A stretch of DNA of 8,334 bases from Bacteroidales bacterium (GTDB taxonomy: Bacteria > Bacteroidota > Bacteroidia > Bacteroidales > GCA-2748055): contig JAOZLK010000161.1 of NCBI GenBank assembly GCA_029934875.1, positions 1 through 8,334 of the forward strand, read 5' to 3'. The notes below the pieces were generated by a model that saw nothing but the letters and a program-made list of their open reading frames with translations, was not told the origin of the DNA and did no database searches. Positions 1 through 6,735 of this stretch are shown in pieces. Position numbers and translations under genes: made by a program. Each line of letters begins with the position of its first letter. Position 1 is the first letter of the stretch.

Positions 1-2
1 AC

Positions 3-827
3 ATGTCCATTTTAATATCAGCACTGGTTCTGGGTTTTATGGGAAGTTTCCATTGCGCCGGAATGTGCGGCCCCATCGCCATAGCCCTCCCGCTCCAGGG
101 AAACACGGTACTTGGAAAAATCCTGGGTGGAACCCTTTATAACCTGGGACGGACCATTACCTATGGAATCATGGGAGCCATATTCGGACTGCTGGGTCAG
201 GGTGTGGCACTGATCGGTTTTCAGCAGAAGGTATCCGTCATCATGGGTGCCGTCATGATCCTGTCGGTTCTCTTCCCCGCCCTGTTCAGGAACCAGTACA
301 GCATGGAAAAAAGCTGGTTTTCCCTTGTGGGAAAACTCAAAGCAAGCATCGGGAAGATGTTCTCCATCAGGTCCTACACCAGCCTATTCTTCATTGGGAT
401 GTTAAACGGCTTGCTGCCCTGTGGTTTGGTGTATATGGCCATTGCGGGGGCCATCGGATGCGGGGAAGTGCTCACAGGGACACTTTATATGATTCTTTTC
501 GGACTGGGGACCATCCCCATGTTGCTGGGCATCACCCTGGCTGGAAATATGATGAGTTTTAGCATCCGTAAACGCATCAACCAATTTATCCCGGTCCTGG
601 TCGTAATTGTAGGAATCCTATTTGTGCTGCGCGGCCTTAGCCTGGGCATCCCCTATCTGAGTCCACCCAAAGAGAAGATCGAAAAGAAGTTTGAAAAAAG
701 CCTGGAGAAGGAAGCTCCCGCCGGGGAGCAAAGCCCAACTGGGGAAAAAAGCCCATCAGGGGAGCAAAGCCCATCAGGGGAGCAAACTAAAACCGGGGGC
801 TGTTGTTTCTTTTATCAGCCATGGTAA
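3..827 (+). CDS. Sulfite exporter TauE/SafE-family (UreH-like) membrane protein, cbb3 oxidase-linked
   Basis: This is a predicted inner-membrane protein of 274 residues with about six hydrophobic helices between residues 1 and 218. Residues 14-24 hold the motif GSFHCAGMCGP with H17, C18 and C22. A second conserved piece, NGLLPCGLVY, lies around N135-C140. Together these mark the UreH-like/SafE family that is linked to metal supply and cytochrome oxidase assembly in Bacteroidota. The ATG at 3 opens directly into the usual family N-terminus, so the gene looks complete although its promoter is outside the window. After the last helix comes a hydrophilic tail of about 55 residues: a Lys/Glu-rich stretch, four hexapeptide repeats, and a cysteine pair (C267, C268) just before the stop. 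The tail is longer than usual for the family. The next gene overlaps its stop codon, so the two are probably co-translated. The transported substrate is not known; a copper or assembly role is inferred from the neighbour. Confidence 0.85.
   Translation: MSILISALVLGFMGSFHCAGMCGPIAIALPLQGNTVLGKILGGTLYNLGRTITYGIMGAIFGLLGQGVALIGFQQKVSVIMGAVMILSVLFPALFRNQYSMEKSWFSLVGKLKASIGKMFSIRSYTSLFFIGMLNGLLPCGLVYMAIAGAIGCGEVLTGTLYMILFGLGTIPMLLGITLAGNMMSFSIRKRINQFIPVLVVIVGILFVLRGLSLGIPYLSPPKEKIEKKFEKSLEKEAPAGEQSPTGEKSPSGEQSPSGEQTKTGGCCFFYQPW
717..788 (+). repeat. Four tandem 18-bp units coding for hexapeptide repeats
   Basis: Four in-frame 18-bp units encode PAGEQS, PTGEKS, PSGEQS and PSGEQT in the C-terminal tail of the SafE-like protein. 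The last two units are almost identical at the DNA level and the first two have diverged. This points to growth by slippage or unequal exchange. The encoded segment is hydrophilic and probably disordered, leading to the terminal Cys-Cys pair. Confidence 0.9.
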
Positions 828-3250
828 AGAATGACAATAATAGCTGCATACACTGTGGAGCCGACTGTGGCAAACAGCCGCATGTCTGGAACGATTTGCT
901 CTTCTGCTGCAATGGCTGCCTGACGGTTTACCAGCTCCTGAACGAAAACAAACTTTACAACTATTACAAGCTGGAGGAGAACCCCGGCATAAAGGTTGAA
1001 ACCACAGCCTTCGGGAATAAATATGCCTTCCTGGATAAGGAGGAGATCAGGGAAAAACTAATCTCCTTTTCAGAAGGAGGCATCTCCAAAGTGAAATTCT
1101 TTGTGCCGGTGATCCACTGTGCCTCCTGTATCTGGCTGCTGGAAAAACTGCACCTGCTGAACAAAGGGATCAAGCACTCCTTCGTGAATTTCACACGGAA
1201 GGAGGTCGACATCACCTTTGATGAGTCCGCCATCAGCCTGCGCCAGCTTGTTGAGTTGCTCTCCTCCATCCATTATATTCCCGATTTGTCGGTGAACCTG
1301 TCGGATAAAAAGGAGGATGGGCCCTCCTATAAGAAACTGCTTTATAAGATCGGTATTGCGGGTTTTGTGTTCATAAACGTGATGACCTACAGTCTGCCCG
1401 CCTACTTCAACGGAGCCCCACTTGAAAGCAACCTGCAAAGGCTGTTCAGCATCCTGAGTTTTATCCTGGTCATCCCCGTGGTTTTTTACAGCGGCAGCGA
1501 CTACTTTGTCTCCTCGGTAAAAAGCATCCTGAAAAAAAACATCAGCATTGACCTTCCCATTGCTCTGGGCATTACGGTACTCTTTCTTGTAAGTGCATAT
1601 GAGATTCTCTTCAGTGGAGGAGCCGGATACTGCGATAGCCTGTCGGGACTCATCTTTTTCCTGCTGGTGGGGAAATGGTACCAGGGGAAAACCTATGAAG
1701 CGCTCTCCTTTGAGCGCAATTACAAGTCCTACTTCCCCATTGCAGTCACCAAAATCAACAAGCAAATCGAGGAGAGTGTCTTACTCGAGCATATCCGGGA
1801 AGGCGATGAGCTGATCATTCGAAGCAAGGAGCTGATCCCTGCCGACTCCATCCTGCTGGAGGGCACAGGAAGAATCGACTACAGTTTTGTAAGTGGAGAA
1901 TCCACCCCGGTGCACAAGCAGGAAGGCGACTTTATTTATGCAGGGGGAAGGCAGATGGGAGAAGTCCTGCATATCAGGGTTCAAAAGGAAGTAAGCCAGA
2001 GCCACCTCACCAAGCTCTGGAACCAGGACCAGAGCTATGAGAAACCAAGCGAAACGCTTAAAACCCTGTCCGACCGGGTTAGCAAATACTTTACCATTGC
2101 CATTGTCACCATAGCTTTGCTGGGTTTTGTCTACTGGATGATCAAAGGCGACGCACATACTGCCATATTCGTTTTTACCGCCGTTTTGATTGTGGCCTGT
2201 CCCTGCGCACTGGCCCTCTCCATTCCATTCACCTTTGGGAACACCATGCGGGTATTTGGGAAAAAAGGACTCTATATTAAAAATACCGCGGTCATTGAAA
2301 GGCTTTCCCATGTGGACACCATTGTCTTTGATAAGACAGGCACCCTGACCCGTCCCAACGAAAACAACATCGCATATTCCGGCCAGGAGCTCTCCCGGGA
2401 GATGAAAAGTGCCATCTACTCCCTGGCAAGGCAGTCCACCCATCCCCTGAGCATAGCCCTGGCAAACGATCTGGCTGCTGCTCCGGAGACCGACCGCCAG
2501 GAGCTTGAATACCATCGACCCGAACATTTTGTGGAAGTGGCAGGCCGGGGCATCTTCGGGAAGGTAAATCAAATGGAAATTAAACTGGGTTCGGCCGAGT
2601 ACGTCACAAATCAGGAAGCTTCCTCCCATTTTGCCTCGGAAGTCCACGTATCAATCAATGGCACCCAAATGGGTCACTACATCGTCAGTAATCACTACCG
2701 TGAAGGTTTTGATAAGGTACTGAACTCCCTGAAGCAGAAATTCACCCTATACCTGATTTCGGGCGATAACAACTCTGAGGCCGGGACACTCTCAAGCTAT
2801 TTCGACCGCGACCGCATGCTGTTTAAGCAGAAGCCGGGCGACAAGGCCGAGCTGATCAGGTCGCTACAGGAACAAGGGCATACCGTATTGATGACAGGAG
2901 ATGGCTTAAATGATGCCGGAGCATTGATGCAGAGCGATGTGGCGCTGACCATAGCCAACCAGGTTTACCACTTCTCGCCTGCCAGCGATGCAGTCCTCGA
3001 GGCAGCACAATTCCAAAAACTTGATCGTTTTATCAGCTTCACCCGAAGCTCCCTGAACATTGTAAAAACCAGCTTCCTGATCTCCTTTCTCTACAACCTT
3101 GTGGGAATCGCCTTTGCCATCTCGGGCAACCTCTCTCCCATCGTGGCCGCCATCCTGATGCCGGTCAGCTCAGTCTCCGTAGTGGCCTTCGCCACCTTCG
3201 TGACCCGCGCCTTATTCAGTACCAAGTATTCAGTACCCAGTACTCAGTAG
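821..3250 (+). CDS. ccoI: CcoI/FixI-type copper-translocating P1B ATPase
   Basis: This 809-residue protein is an ATP-driven heavy-metal pump, most likely moving Cu(+) for assembly of cbb3 cytochrome oxidase. The N-terminus holds a cysteine cluster (C9, C12, C16, then C29, C30, C33) like the putative metal-binding domain common in CcoI proteins. An HMA domain follows at about 92-160 with CASC at 100-103. Eight membrane segments are visible: four at about 175-290, two at 422-470 and two at 748-795. Key motifs are SGES at 358-361 (actuator domain; often TGES), CPC at 460-462 (metal path), DKTGT with phosphorylated D504, HP at 541-542, GDGLND at 693-698, YN at 758-759 and MPVSS at 780-784. The ATG at 821 is preferred to a TTG at 803. 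It overlaps the previous stop in the string ATGGTAA, suggesting coupled translation. The last 11 residues and the TAG stop are encoded by the heptad repeat that follows. No small ccoS-like gene follows. Export of another metal is the main alternative. Confidence 0.87.
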   Translation: MVKNDNNSCIHCGADCGKQPHVWNDLLFCCNGCLTVYQLLNENKLYNYYKLEENPGIKVETTAFGNKYAFLDKEEIREKLISFSEGGISKVKFFVPVIHCASCIWLLEKLHLLNKGIKHSFVNFTRKEVDITFDESAISLRQLVELLSSIHYIPDLSVNLSDKKEDGPSYKKLLYKIGIAGFVFINVMTYSLPAYFNGAPLESNLQRLFSILSFILVIPVVFYSGSDYFVSSVKSILKKNISIDLPIALGITVLFLVSAYEILFSGGAGYCDSLSGLIFFLLVGKWYQGKTYEALSFERNYKSYFPIAVTKINKQIEESVLLEHIREGDELIIRSKELIPADSILLEGTGRIDYSFVSGESTPVHKQEGDFIYAGGRQMGEVLHIRVQKEVSQSHLTKLWNQDQSYEKPSETLKTLSDRVSKYFTIAIVTIALLGFVYWMIKGDAHTAIFVFTAVLIVACPCALALSIPFTFGNTMRVFGKKGLYIKNTAVIERLSHVDTIVFDKTGTLTRPNENNIAYSGQELSREMKSAIYSLARQSTHPLSIALANDLAAAPETDRQELEYHRPEHFVEVAGRGIFGKVNQMEIKLGSAEYVTNQEASSHFASEVHVSINGTQMGHYIVSNHYREGFDKVLNSLKQKFTLYLISGDNNSEAGTLSSYFDRDRMLFKQKPGDKAELIRSLQEQGHTVLMTGDGLNDAGALMQSDVALTIANQVYHFSPASDAVLEAAQFQKLDRFISFTRSSLNIVKTSFLISFLYNLVGIAFAISGNLSPIVAAILMPVSSVSVVAFATFVTRALFSTKYSVPSTQ

Positions 3251-3291
3251 ATAGTACTTTACTGATAACTAATAGCTGATAACTAATAACT
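3215..3291. repeat. Tandem 7-bp repeat array across the convergent gene junction
   Basis: Eleven consecutive 7-bp steps can be laid out without a gap. Six units fit NNNAGTA (3215-3256: ttcagta, ccaagta, ttcagta, cccagta, ctcagta, gatagta). One intermediate unit follows (ctttact). Four units then have a different consensus (3264-3291: gataact, aatagct, gataact, aataact). The array covers the end of the ATPase gene, the whole 32-bp intergenic gap and the last codons of the dehydratase gene. It contains both stop codons. The first family, read on the minus strand, is GTACTNN, the same as the arrays at 6511 and 6701. No terminator hairpin with a T-tract was seen in this junction. Confidence 0.85.
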
Positions 3292-5646
3292 TACGTGTTC
3301 TGTGCGCCGAATGATTTCTTCCTGCAGCTCCGGACCCAGGTCGTTGAAGTAGTCGCTGTAACCTGCCACCCGGACAATCAAATCCTGGTACTTCTCAGGA
3401 TGCTTCTGTGCCTCTCGAAGGGTATCGGCCGACACCACGTTAAACTGAATATGATGCCCGTCCATGCGAAAATAACTTCTGATCAGCTGGGACAACTTCC
3501 TGATACTCTGCTCATCCTTGAAAAAATCAGGTGTGAACTTCTGGTTAAGCAAGGTTCCTCCTGTTTTCAGGTGATCGATCTTCAAGGCTGAATTCAGTAC
3601 TGCCGTGGGACCATTTCTGTCCATTCCCTGGAAGGGTGAAATCCCCTCCGAAAGAGGTTCATGTGCAAGTCTGCCATCAGGGGTGGCCCCGAGCATCTTC
3701 CCAAAATAAACATGACTGGTGGTGGGCAACATGTTAATGCGGTAAGTACCTCCCCTGGGAGTGGGCCTGCCGTTAACTGCCTCATAAAAAGCGTCAAACA
3801 CCCAGGTGGCATGAATATCGGCACCATCGTCATCATTTCCATACTTGGGCGTGTCATAAAGCAGTGCGGCCCTCAGTTCATCGTGTCCCTCAAAATTGTC
3901 CCCCAGTATCTTCAGGAAGGTAGTCAGGCTCAGGTTCTCTTTATCAAAAACATGATATTCAAGAGCCGCTAACATATCAGTAATCGAACCCAGTCCTACA
4001 CCTTGGATATAAGAAGTATTGTAGCGTGCACCCCCGGCATTGTAATCCGTTCCATTGCTGATACAATCGTCTATAAGTATGGAAAGGAAAGGCACTGGCA
4101 GGTGGGTTCCGAAAATTCGCTCGATGATGTTGTTTCCCCTTATTTTGATATCAATAAAATGACCCAGCTGCAAGAGAAAGGCCTCCTGTAGATCCTTGAA
4201 GGTTTTAAAGGAGGCAGGATCACCACTACTAATCCCGATTTGTTTCCCACTGAGGGGATTAATACCATTGTGAAGTGTAACTTCCAGCACCTTAACCAGG
4301 TTAAAGTAACCTGTAAGAATATAGGCTTCGGTCCCGAATGCCCCACTCTCTACACAACCGGAAGCTCCGCCATTGCGGGCATCCTCCAGGCTCTTTCCCT
4401 GCCTGACAAGCTCTTGTATAATGGCATCGGTATTGAAGATGGAGGGTTGTCCAAAGCCGGTCTTCACGATCCTGACCGCCCTGTCCACAAAAGCATCAGG
4501 ATTCTTCTTGGAGATCTGCACCATGGATGAAGGTTGCAGGAGCCGCATCTCTTCAATCACATCCAGCAGGATGAAACTGAATTCATTCACTGCATCCGAA
4601 CCATCGACCTTCTGGCCACCCACATTGATCAGACAGAAGTCGGTGTAGGTATTACTCTCCTCAGCCGTTACACCAACCTTGGGAGGCGAAGGATGATTGT
4701 TAAACTTGATCCAGAAGGAATGCAATAACTCCTTCACTCCTTCCTCGTCAAGACGTCCCTGGGCAATATCTTCCATGTAAAAGGGATAGAGGTGCTGGTC
4801 CAGTCGCCCCGGGTTAAAGGAGTCCCAGGGATTCAGTTCGGTAATCACACCCAGGTGTACAAACCAGTAATACTGAAGGGCCTCATGCATATTTGTGGGT
4901 GACTGGGCCGGAACACGGCGACAAACTGCAGCCATGCTTTCCAATTCAGTCTTTCTCTCAGGATCTGATTCAAGAGCTGCCAATTTATCCAGTTCCCCTG
5001 CATGCCTTTCGGCAAACATAATCAGGACATTGGCTGTGATCTCCATGGCCTTCAGTTCCTCGCGCTTGTCATAAGCACGGGGATCCGCCAGGAAATCAAG
5101 GGCTTCCAGGGCCTCCTGGATATCCCCGATAATATCCAGCATTCCCTTTTCATAGATCTTTTTACCCAGAACGGTATGACCTGGGGCCCTTTGCTCCTGA
5201 AATTCGGTGAAAATACCAGCCTCGTATGCTGACTTCCATTCCTCACCTACATTTGCAAAAACCCGCTCCCTGTTGGTCCGACCGGTCCAGTAAGGGATGA
5301 TTACCTCGTCAAAGGCCTTCCGGGTCTCTTCATCCACTTTAAAACTTACTTTCTTCCTGCTGTCCAGAATATCCAGGTCCTTCAGCGAGTGAAGGTTGAT
5401 TTCGGGATAGGTGGGCGTGGACTTGGGAGCCGGCCCCCGTTCGCCAACAATAAGTTCACCCTCATTAATACAAATGGATTTATGCTCCAGGATATACTCA
5501 AAGGCCATGGCCCGTTGAACGGGTACGGAATACTGTGCTGAGGAGAGTTCCTTATAAAATTGCGTAACTAAAAGTCCGCGTTCCGCTGACAGGCGGTTGA
5601 CCGCCTTCAGGCTGGCCTCTCTTAATTGCTCAATTCTTTCTGTCAT
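3283..5646 (-). CDS. hypD: Glycyl radical enzyme, trans-4-hydroxy-L-proline dehydratase (PflD-like)
   Basis: This 787-residue enzyme of the pyruvate formate-lyase/dehydratase superfamily probably removes water from trans-4-hydroxy-L-proline to give 1-pyrroline-5-carboxylate, which ProC can reduce to proline. The thiyl cysteine C431 and putative general base E433 sit in GASGCVESGAFG. The radical glycine G762 sits in RVAGYSDYF. From memory, the Clostridioides difficile enzyme has C434, E436 and G765, giving a constant offset of three. Other family-like stretches are TDYNAGGARYNT (N536 onward) and the C-terminal segment with GHHIQFNVVS. The start at 5646 (MTERIEQLRE) matches the usual family N-terminus; an ATG at 5730 would add 28 unlikely residues and overlap the activase gene. 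The activase gene ends 13 bp upstream, so the two form an operon. The TAG stop lies in a heptad repeat. The enzyme is cytosolic and oxygen-sensitive. This hypD is unrelated to the hydrogenase gene of that name. A related dehydratase with another substrate is possible but less likely. Confidence 0.85.
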   Translation of the reverse strand: MTERIEQLREASLKAVNRLSAERGLLVTQFYKELSSAQYSVPVQRAMAFEYILEHKSICINEGELIVGERGPAPKSTPTYPEINLHSLKDLDILDSRKKVSFKVDEETRKAFDEVIIPYWTGRTNRERVFANVGEEWKSAYEAGIFTEFQEQRAPGHTVLGKKIYEKGMLDIIGDIQEALEALDFLADPRAYDKREELKAMEITANVLIMFAERHAGELDKLAALESDPERKTELESMAAVCRRVPAQSPTNMHEALQYYWFVHLGVITELNPWDSFNPGRLDQHLYPFYMEDIAQGRLDEEGVKELLHSFWIKFNNHPSPPKVGVTAEESNTYTDFCLINVGGQKVDGSDAVNEFSFILLDVIEEMRLLQPSSMVQISKKNPDAFVDRAVRIVKTGFGQPSIFNTDAIIQELVRQGKSLEDARNGGASGCVESGAFGTEAYILTGYFNLVKVLEVTLHNGINPLSGKQIGISSGDPASFKTFKDLQEAFLLQLGHFIDIKIRGNNIIERIFGTHLPVPFLSILIDDCISNGTDYNAGGARYNTSYIQGVGLGSITDMLAALEYHVFDKENLSLTTFLKILGDNFEGHDELRAALLYDTPKYGNDDDGADIHATWVFDAFYEAVNGRPTPRGGTYRINMLPTTSHVYFGKMLGATPDGRLAHEPLSEGISPFQGMDRNGPTAVLNSALKIDHLKTGGTLLNQKFTPDFFKDEQSIRKLSQLIRSYFRMDGHHIQFNVVSADTLREAQKHPEKYQDLIVRVAGYSDYFNDLGPELQEEIIRRTEHVSY

Positions 5647-5659
5647 GCTGCCAATTTTT

Positions 5660-6460
5660 TCAGCCCCCGATGGAGACTTTAAGTCCTGTTGTTTCAAATC
5701 TTTCACGCAGGCCCTCCATAAAGGAAGCATCGGGTTCCTTCACATCTCCCATTTGCTTCTTCATTTTCAACCTTGCGTATTTACTCTCTGCAATCCGGTG
5801 ATAGGGCAGCAGGTGTACCTCCTCAAGCATAGCCTTGCGCTCATCCACAAAGGAAAGAAGCCTTTGCAGTTCATCATCCATGGTATTGATTCCTGGAATG
5901 ACAGGGATACGGAAGATTACCCTCGCTCCTTTCTTAAGAAGGTAATCGGCATTGGAGAGAATAAGTTTATTGTCAACTCCCGTATACTCCCGGTGCAGAT
6001 CTCGATCGATGTTCTTCAGGTCATAAAGGAATAGGTCGGTATACTTCAATATGCTCTCAAAATGATCCTTCCTGCCAAATCCACTGGTATCCAATGCTGT
6101 ATGCAAACCATTCCGCTTACTTATCTTCAAAAGCGATTCAAGTGCAGCGTACTGCATCAGGGGTTCACCACCCGAAAATGTGACACCTCCACCCGACTCC
6201 TCGTAAAAGAGTCGGTCCCTCAAAACTGTCTCCATCACCCCATCCAAGTCAACACTTTCTCCATAAGTCTTTAGTCCCTTAATACTTTTTCCATTCAGTT
6301 TTCGCTCCACATCTACGGTCACTGAATTCATCGACTGACTTTCCGGATTGTGACACCACCAGCACCTCAGGGGGCATCCCTTCATAAAAACCGTGGTACG
6401 AATACCAGGACCGTCATGTACAGCGAAACGTTTTATATCAAAGATGTCTACAGTTGACAT
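5660..6460 (-). CDS. hypE: Radical-SAM glycyl radical enzyme activase (HypE-type, short form)
   Basis: This 266-residue protein probably installs the glycyl radical on the dehydratase encoded just downstream, using S-adenosylmethionine and one [4Fe-4S] cluster. The N-terminus VHDGPGIRTTVFMKG leads into the cluster motif C29-x3-C33-x2-C36 followed by HNPES. SGGEP at 96-100 is the SAM-binding motif. The segment with YDLKNID and YTGVDN is typical of PFL-activase relatives, as is the C-terminal PYH. Many activases of glycyl radical dehydratases carry a ferredoxin-like insert with extra Fe-S clusters after the radical-SAM motif. Here residues 41-70 are short and free of cysteine, and the whole protein has only three cysteines. 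It is therefore a single-cluster form, as in the classical PFL activase. It is first in its operon, and no good promoter was recognised upstream. It is named for its partner; the sequence alone proves only the activase class. Confidence 0.85.
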   Translation of the reverse strand: MSTVDIFDIKRFAVHDGPGIRTTVFMKGCPLRCWWCHNPESQSMNSVTVDVERKLNGKSIKGLKTYGESVDLDGVMETVLRDRLFYEESGGGVTFSGGEPLMQYAALESLLKISKRNGLHTALDTSGFGRKDHFESILKYTDLFLYDLKNIDRDLHREYTGVDNKLILSNADYLLKKGARVIFRIPVIPGINTMDDELQRLLSFVDERKAMLEEVHLLPYHRIAESKYARLKMKKQMGDVKEPDASFMEGLRERFETTGLKVSIGG

Positions 6461-6465
6461 TGGGA

Positions 6466-6501
6466 TTGGTAAATGGTAAGTGGTAATTAGTAAATGGGTA
6501 A
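6466..6501. repeat. Tandem 7-bp repeat, family NTGGTAA
   Basis: Four consecutive heptads (ttggtaa, atggtaa, gtggtaa, ttagtaa) are followed by an 8-bp variant atgggtaa. The array begins 5 bp upstream of the activase start codon, so it forms the 5' untranslated region of that operon. It is a third sequence family, different from both families at 3215-3291, but keeps the same unit length. Confidence 0.75.
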
Positions 6502-6510
6502 GGAAGCCTT

Positions 6511-6552
6511 GTGCACTAAGTACTGAGAACTGTGTACTTAGTACTGTGTACT
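6511..6552. repeat. Tandem 7-bp repeat, family NNGTACT
   Basis: Six consecutive heptads read gtgcact, aagtact, gagaact, gtgtact, tagtact, gtgtact. Most units contain the palindromic core GTAC. This is the same family as 6701-6728 and, on the opposite strand, 3215-3256. It forms the left flank of the 6553-6701 spacer. Confidence 0.8.
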
Positions 6553-6700
6553 GTCATAGAAGATCCAGCACTCGTACAGGCACTTGCCAAAGCGATGACT
6601 GTTGCTAAAACATAAATTGCAGGTTCCCATAGGACCTGCAATTTAAGAAATTCTATTTGAAGCGGCTTCTTCCTGACCAAGAAATCGCACTGAGCTCTAC
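6553..6700. other. Non-repeat spacer between two heptad arrays
   Basis: This segment of about 147 bp lies between two same-orientation GTACT-type arrays, and the 12-bp string TACTGTGTACTG occurs on both sides at 6542 and 6702. It contains the 6613-6645 hairpin. A 30-codon minus-strand ORF (6630 to 6538) starts in the hairpin loop and ends in the left array. Its product is cysteine-rich (C4, C7, C17, C21), but there is no clear ribosome-binding site and I do not recognise it. No known RNA family was recognised. Confidence 0.45.
6613..6645 (-). terminator. Strong hairpin, probable terminator of the MATE gene
   Basis: The arms TAAATTGCAGGT and ACCTGCAATTTA pair over 12 bp. The stem can extend by a G-T pair and a G-C pair, leaving a 5-base loop. 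The hairpin lies about 90 bp past the MATE stop codon. On the minus strand it is followed by a weak T run (TGTTTTAG), so intrinsic termination of the leftward MATE transcript is plausible but not ideal. On the plus strand there is no T-tract and no upstream gene to end. Confidence 0.55.
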
Positions 6701-6735
6701 ATACTGTGTACTGGGTACTGGGTACTGGGTAATTA
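6701..6735. repeat. Tandem 7-bp repeat (GTACTGG) containing the MATE stop codon
   Basis: Heptads read atactgt, then gtactgg three times without change, then a degenerate gtaatta. The last unit contains, on the minus strand, the TAA stop of the MATE gene (6733-6735). The three identical units suggest a recent expansion. Confidence 0.85.

Noticed and set aside
803..820. TTG start adding six residues to the ATPase.
   Set aside because: The ATG at 821 gives a normal N-terminus just before the cysteine cluster and a typical short overlap with the upstream stop.
1070..2647. Long open frames on the minus strand inside the ATPase gene (about 231 and 288 codons).
   Set aside because: They lie wholly opposite a gene with all expected P-type ATPase motifs, show no recognisable domain, and fit chance openness opposite a GC-rich coding strand.
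3251..3282. A small ccoS-like gene after the ATPase, as seen in many cbb3 clusters.
   Set aside because: Only 32 bp of heptad repeat separate the ATPase from the convergent dehydratase gene.
3215..3291. Possible CRISPR array or ordinary transposon end repeats.
   Set aside because: Units are only 7 bp with no spacers, and there is no transposase or cas gene nearby.
5647..5730. Upstream ATG that would lengthen the dehydratase by 28 residues.
   Set aside because: It would overlap the activase gene by 71 bases, and the added residues do not resemble the family N-terminus; the ATG at 5646 leaves a normal 13-bp gap.
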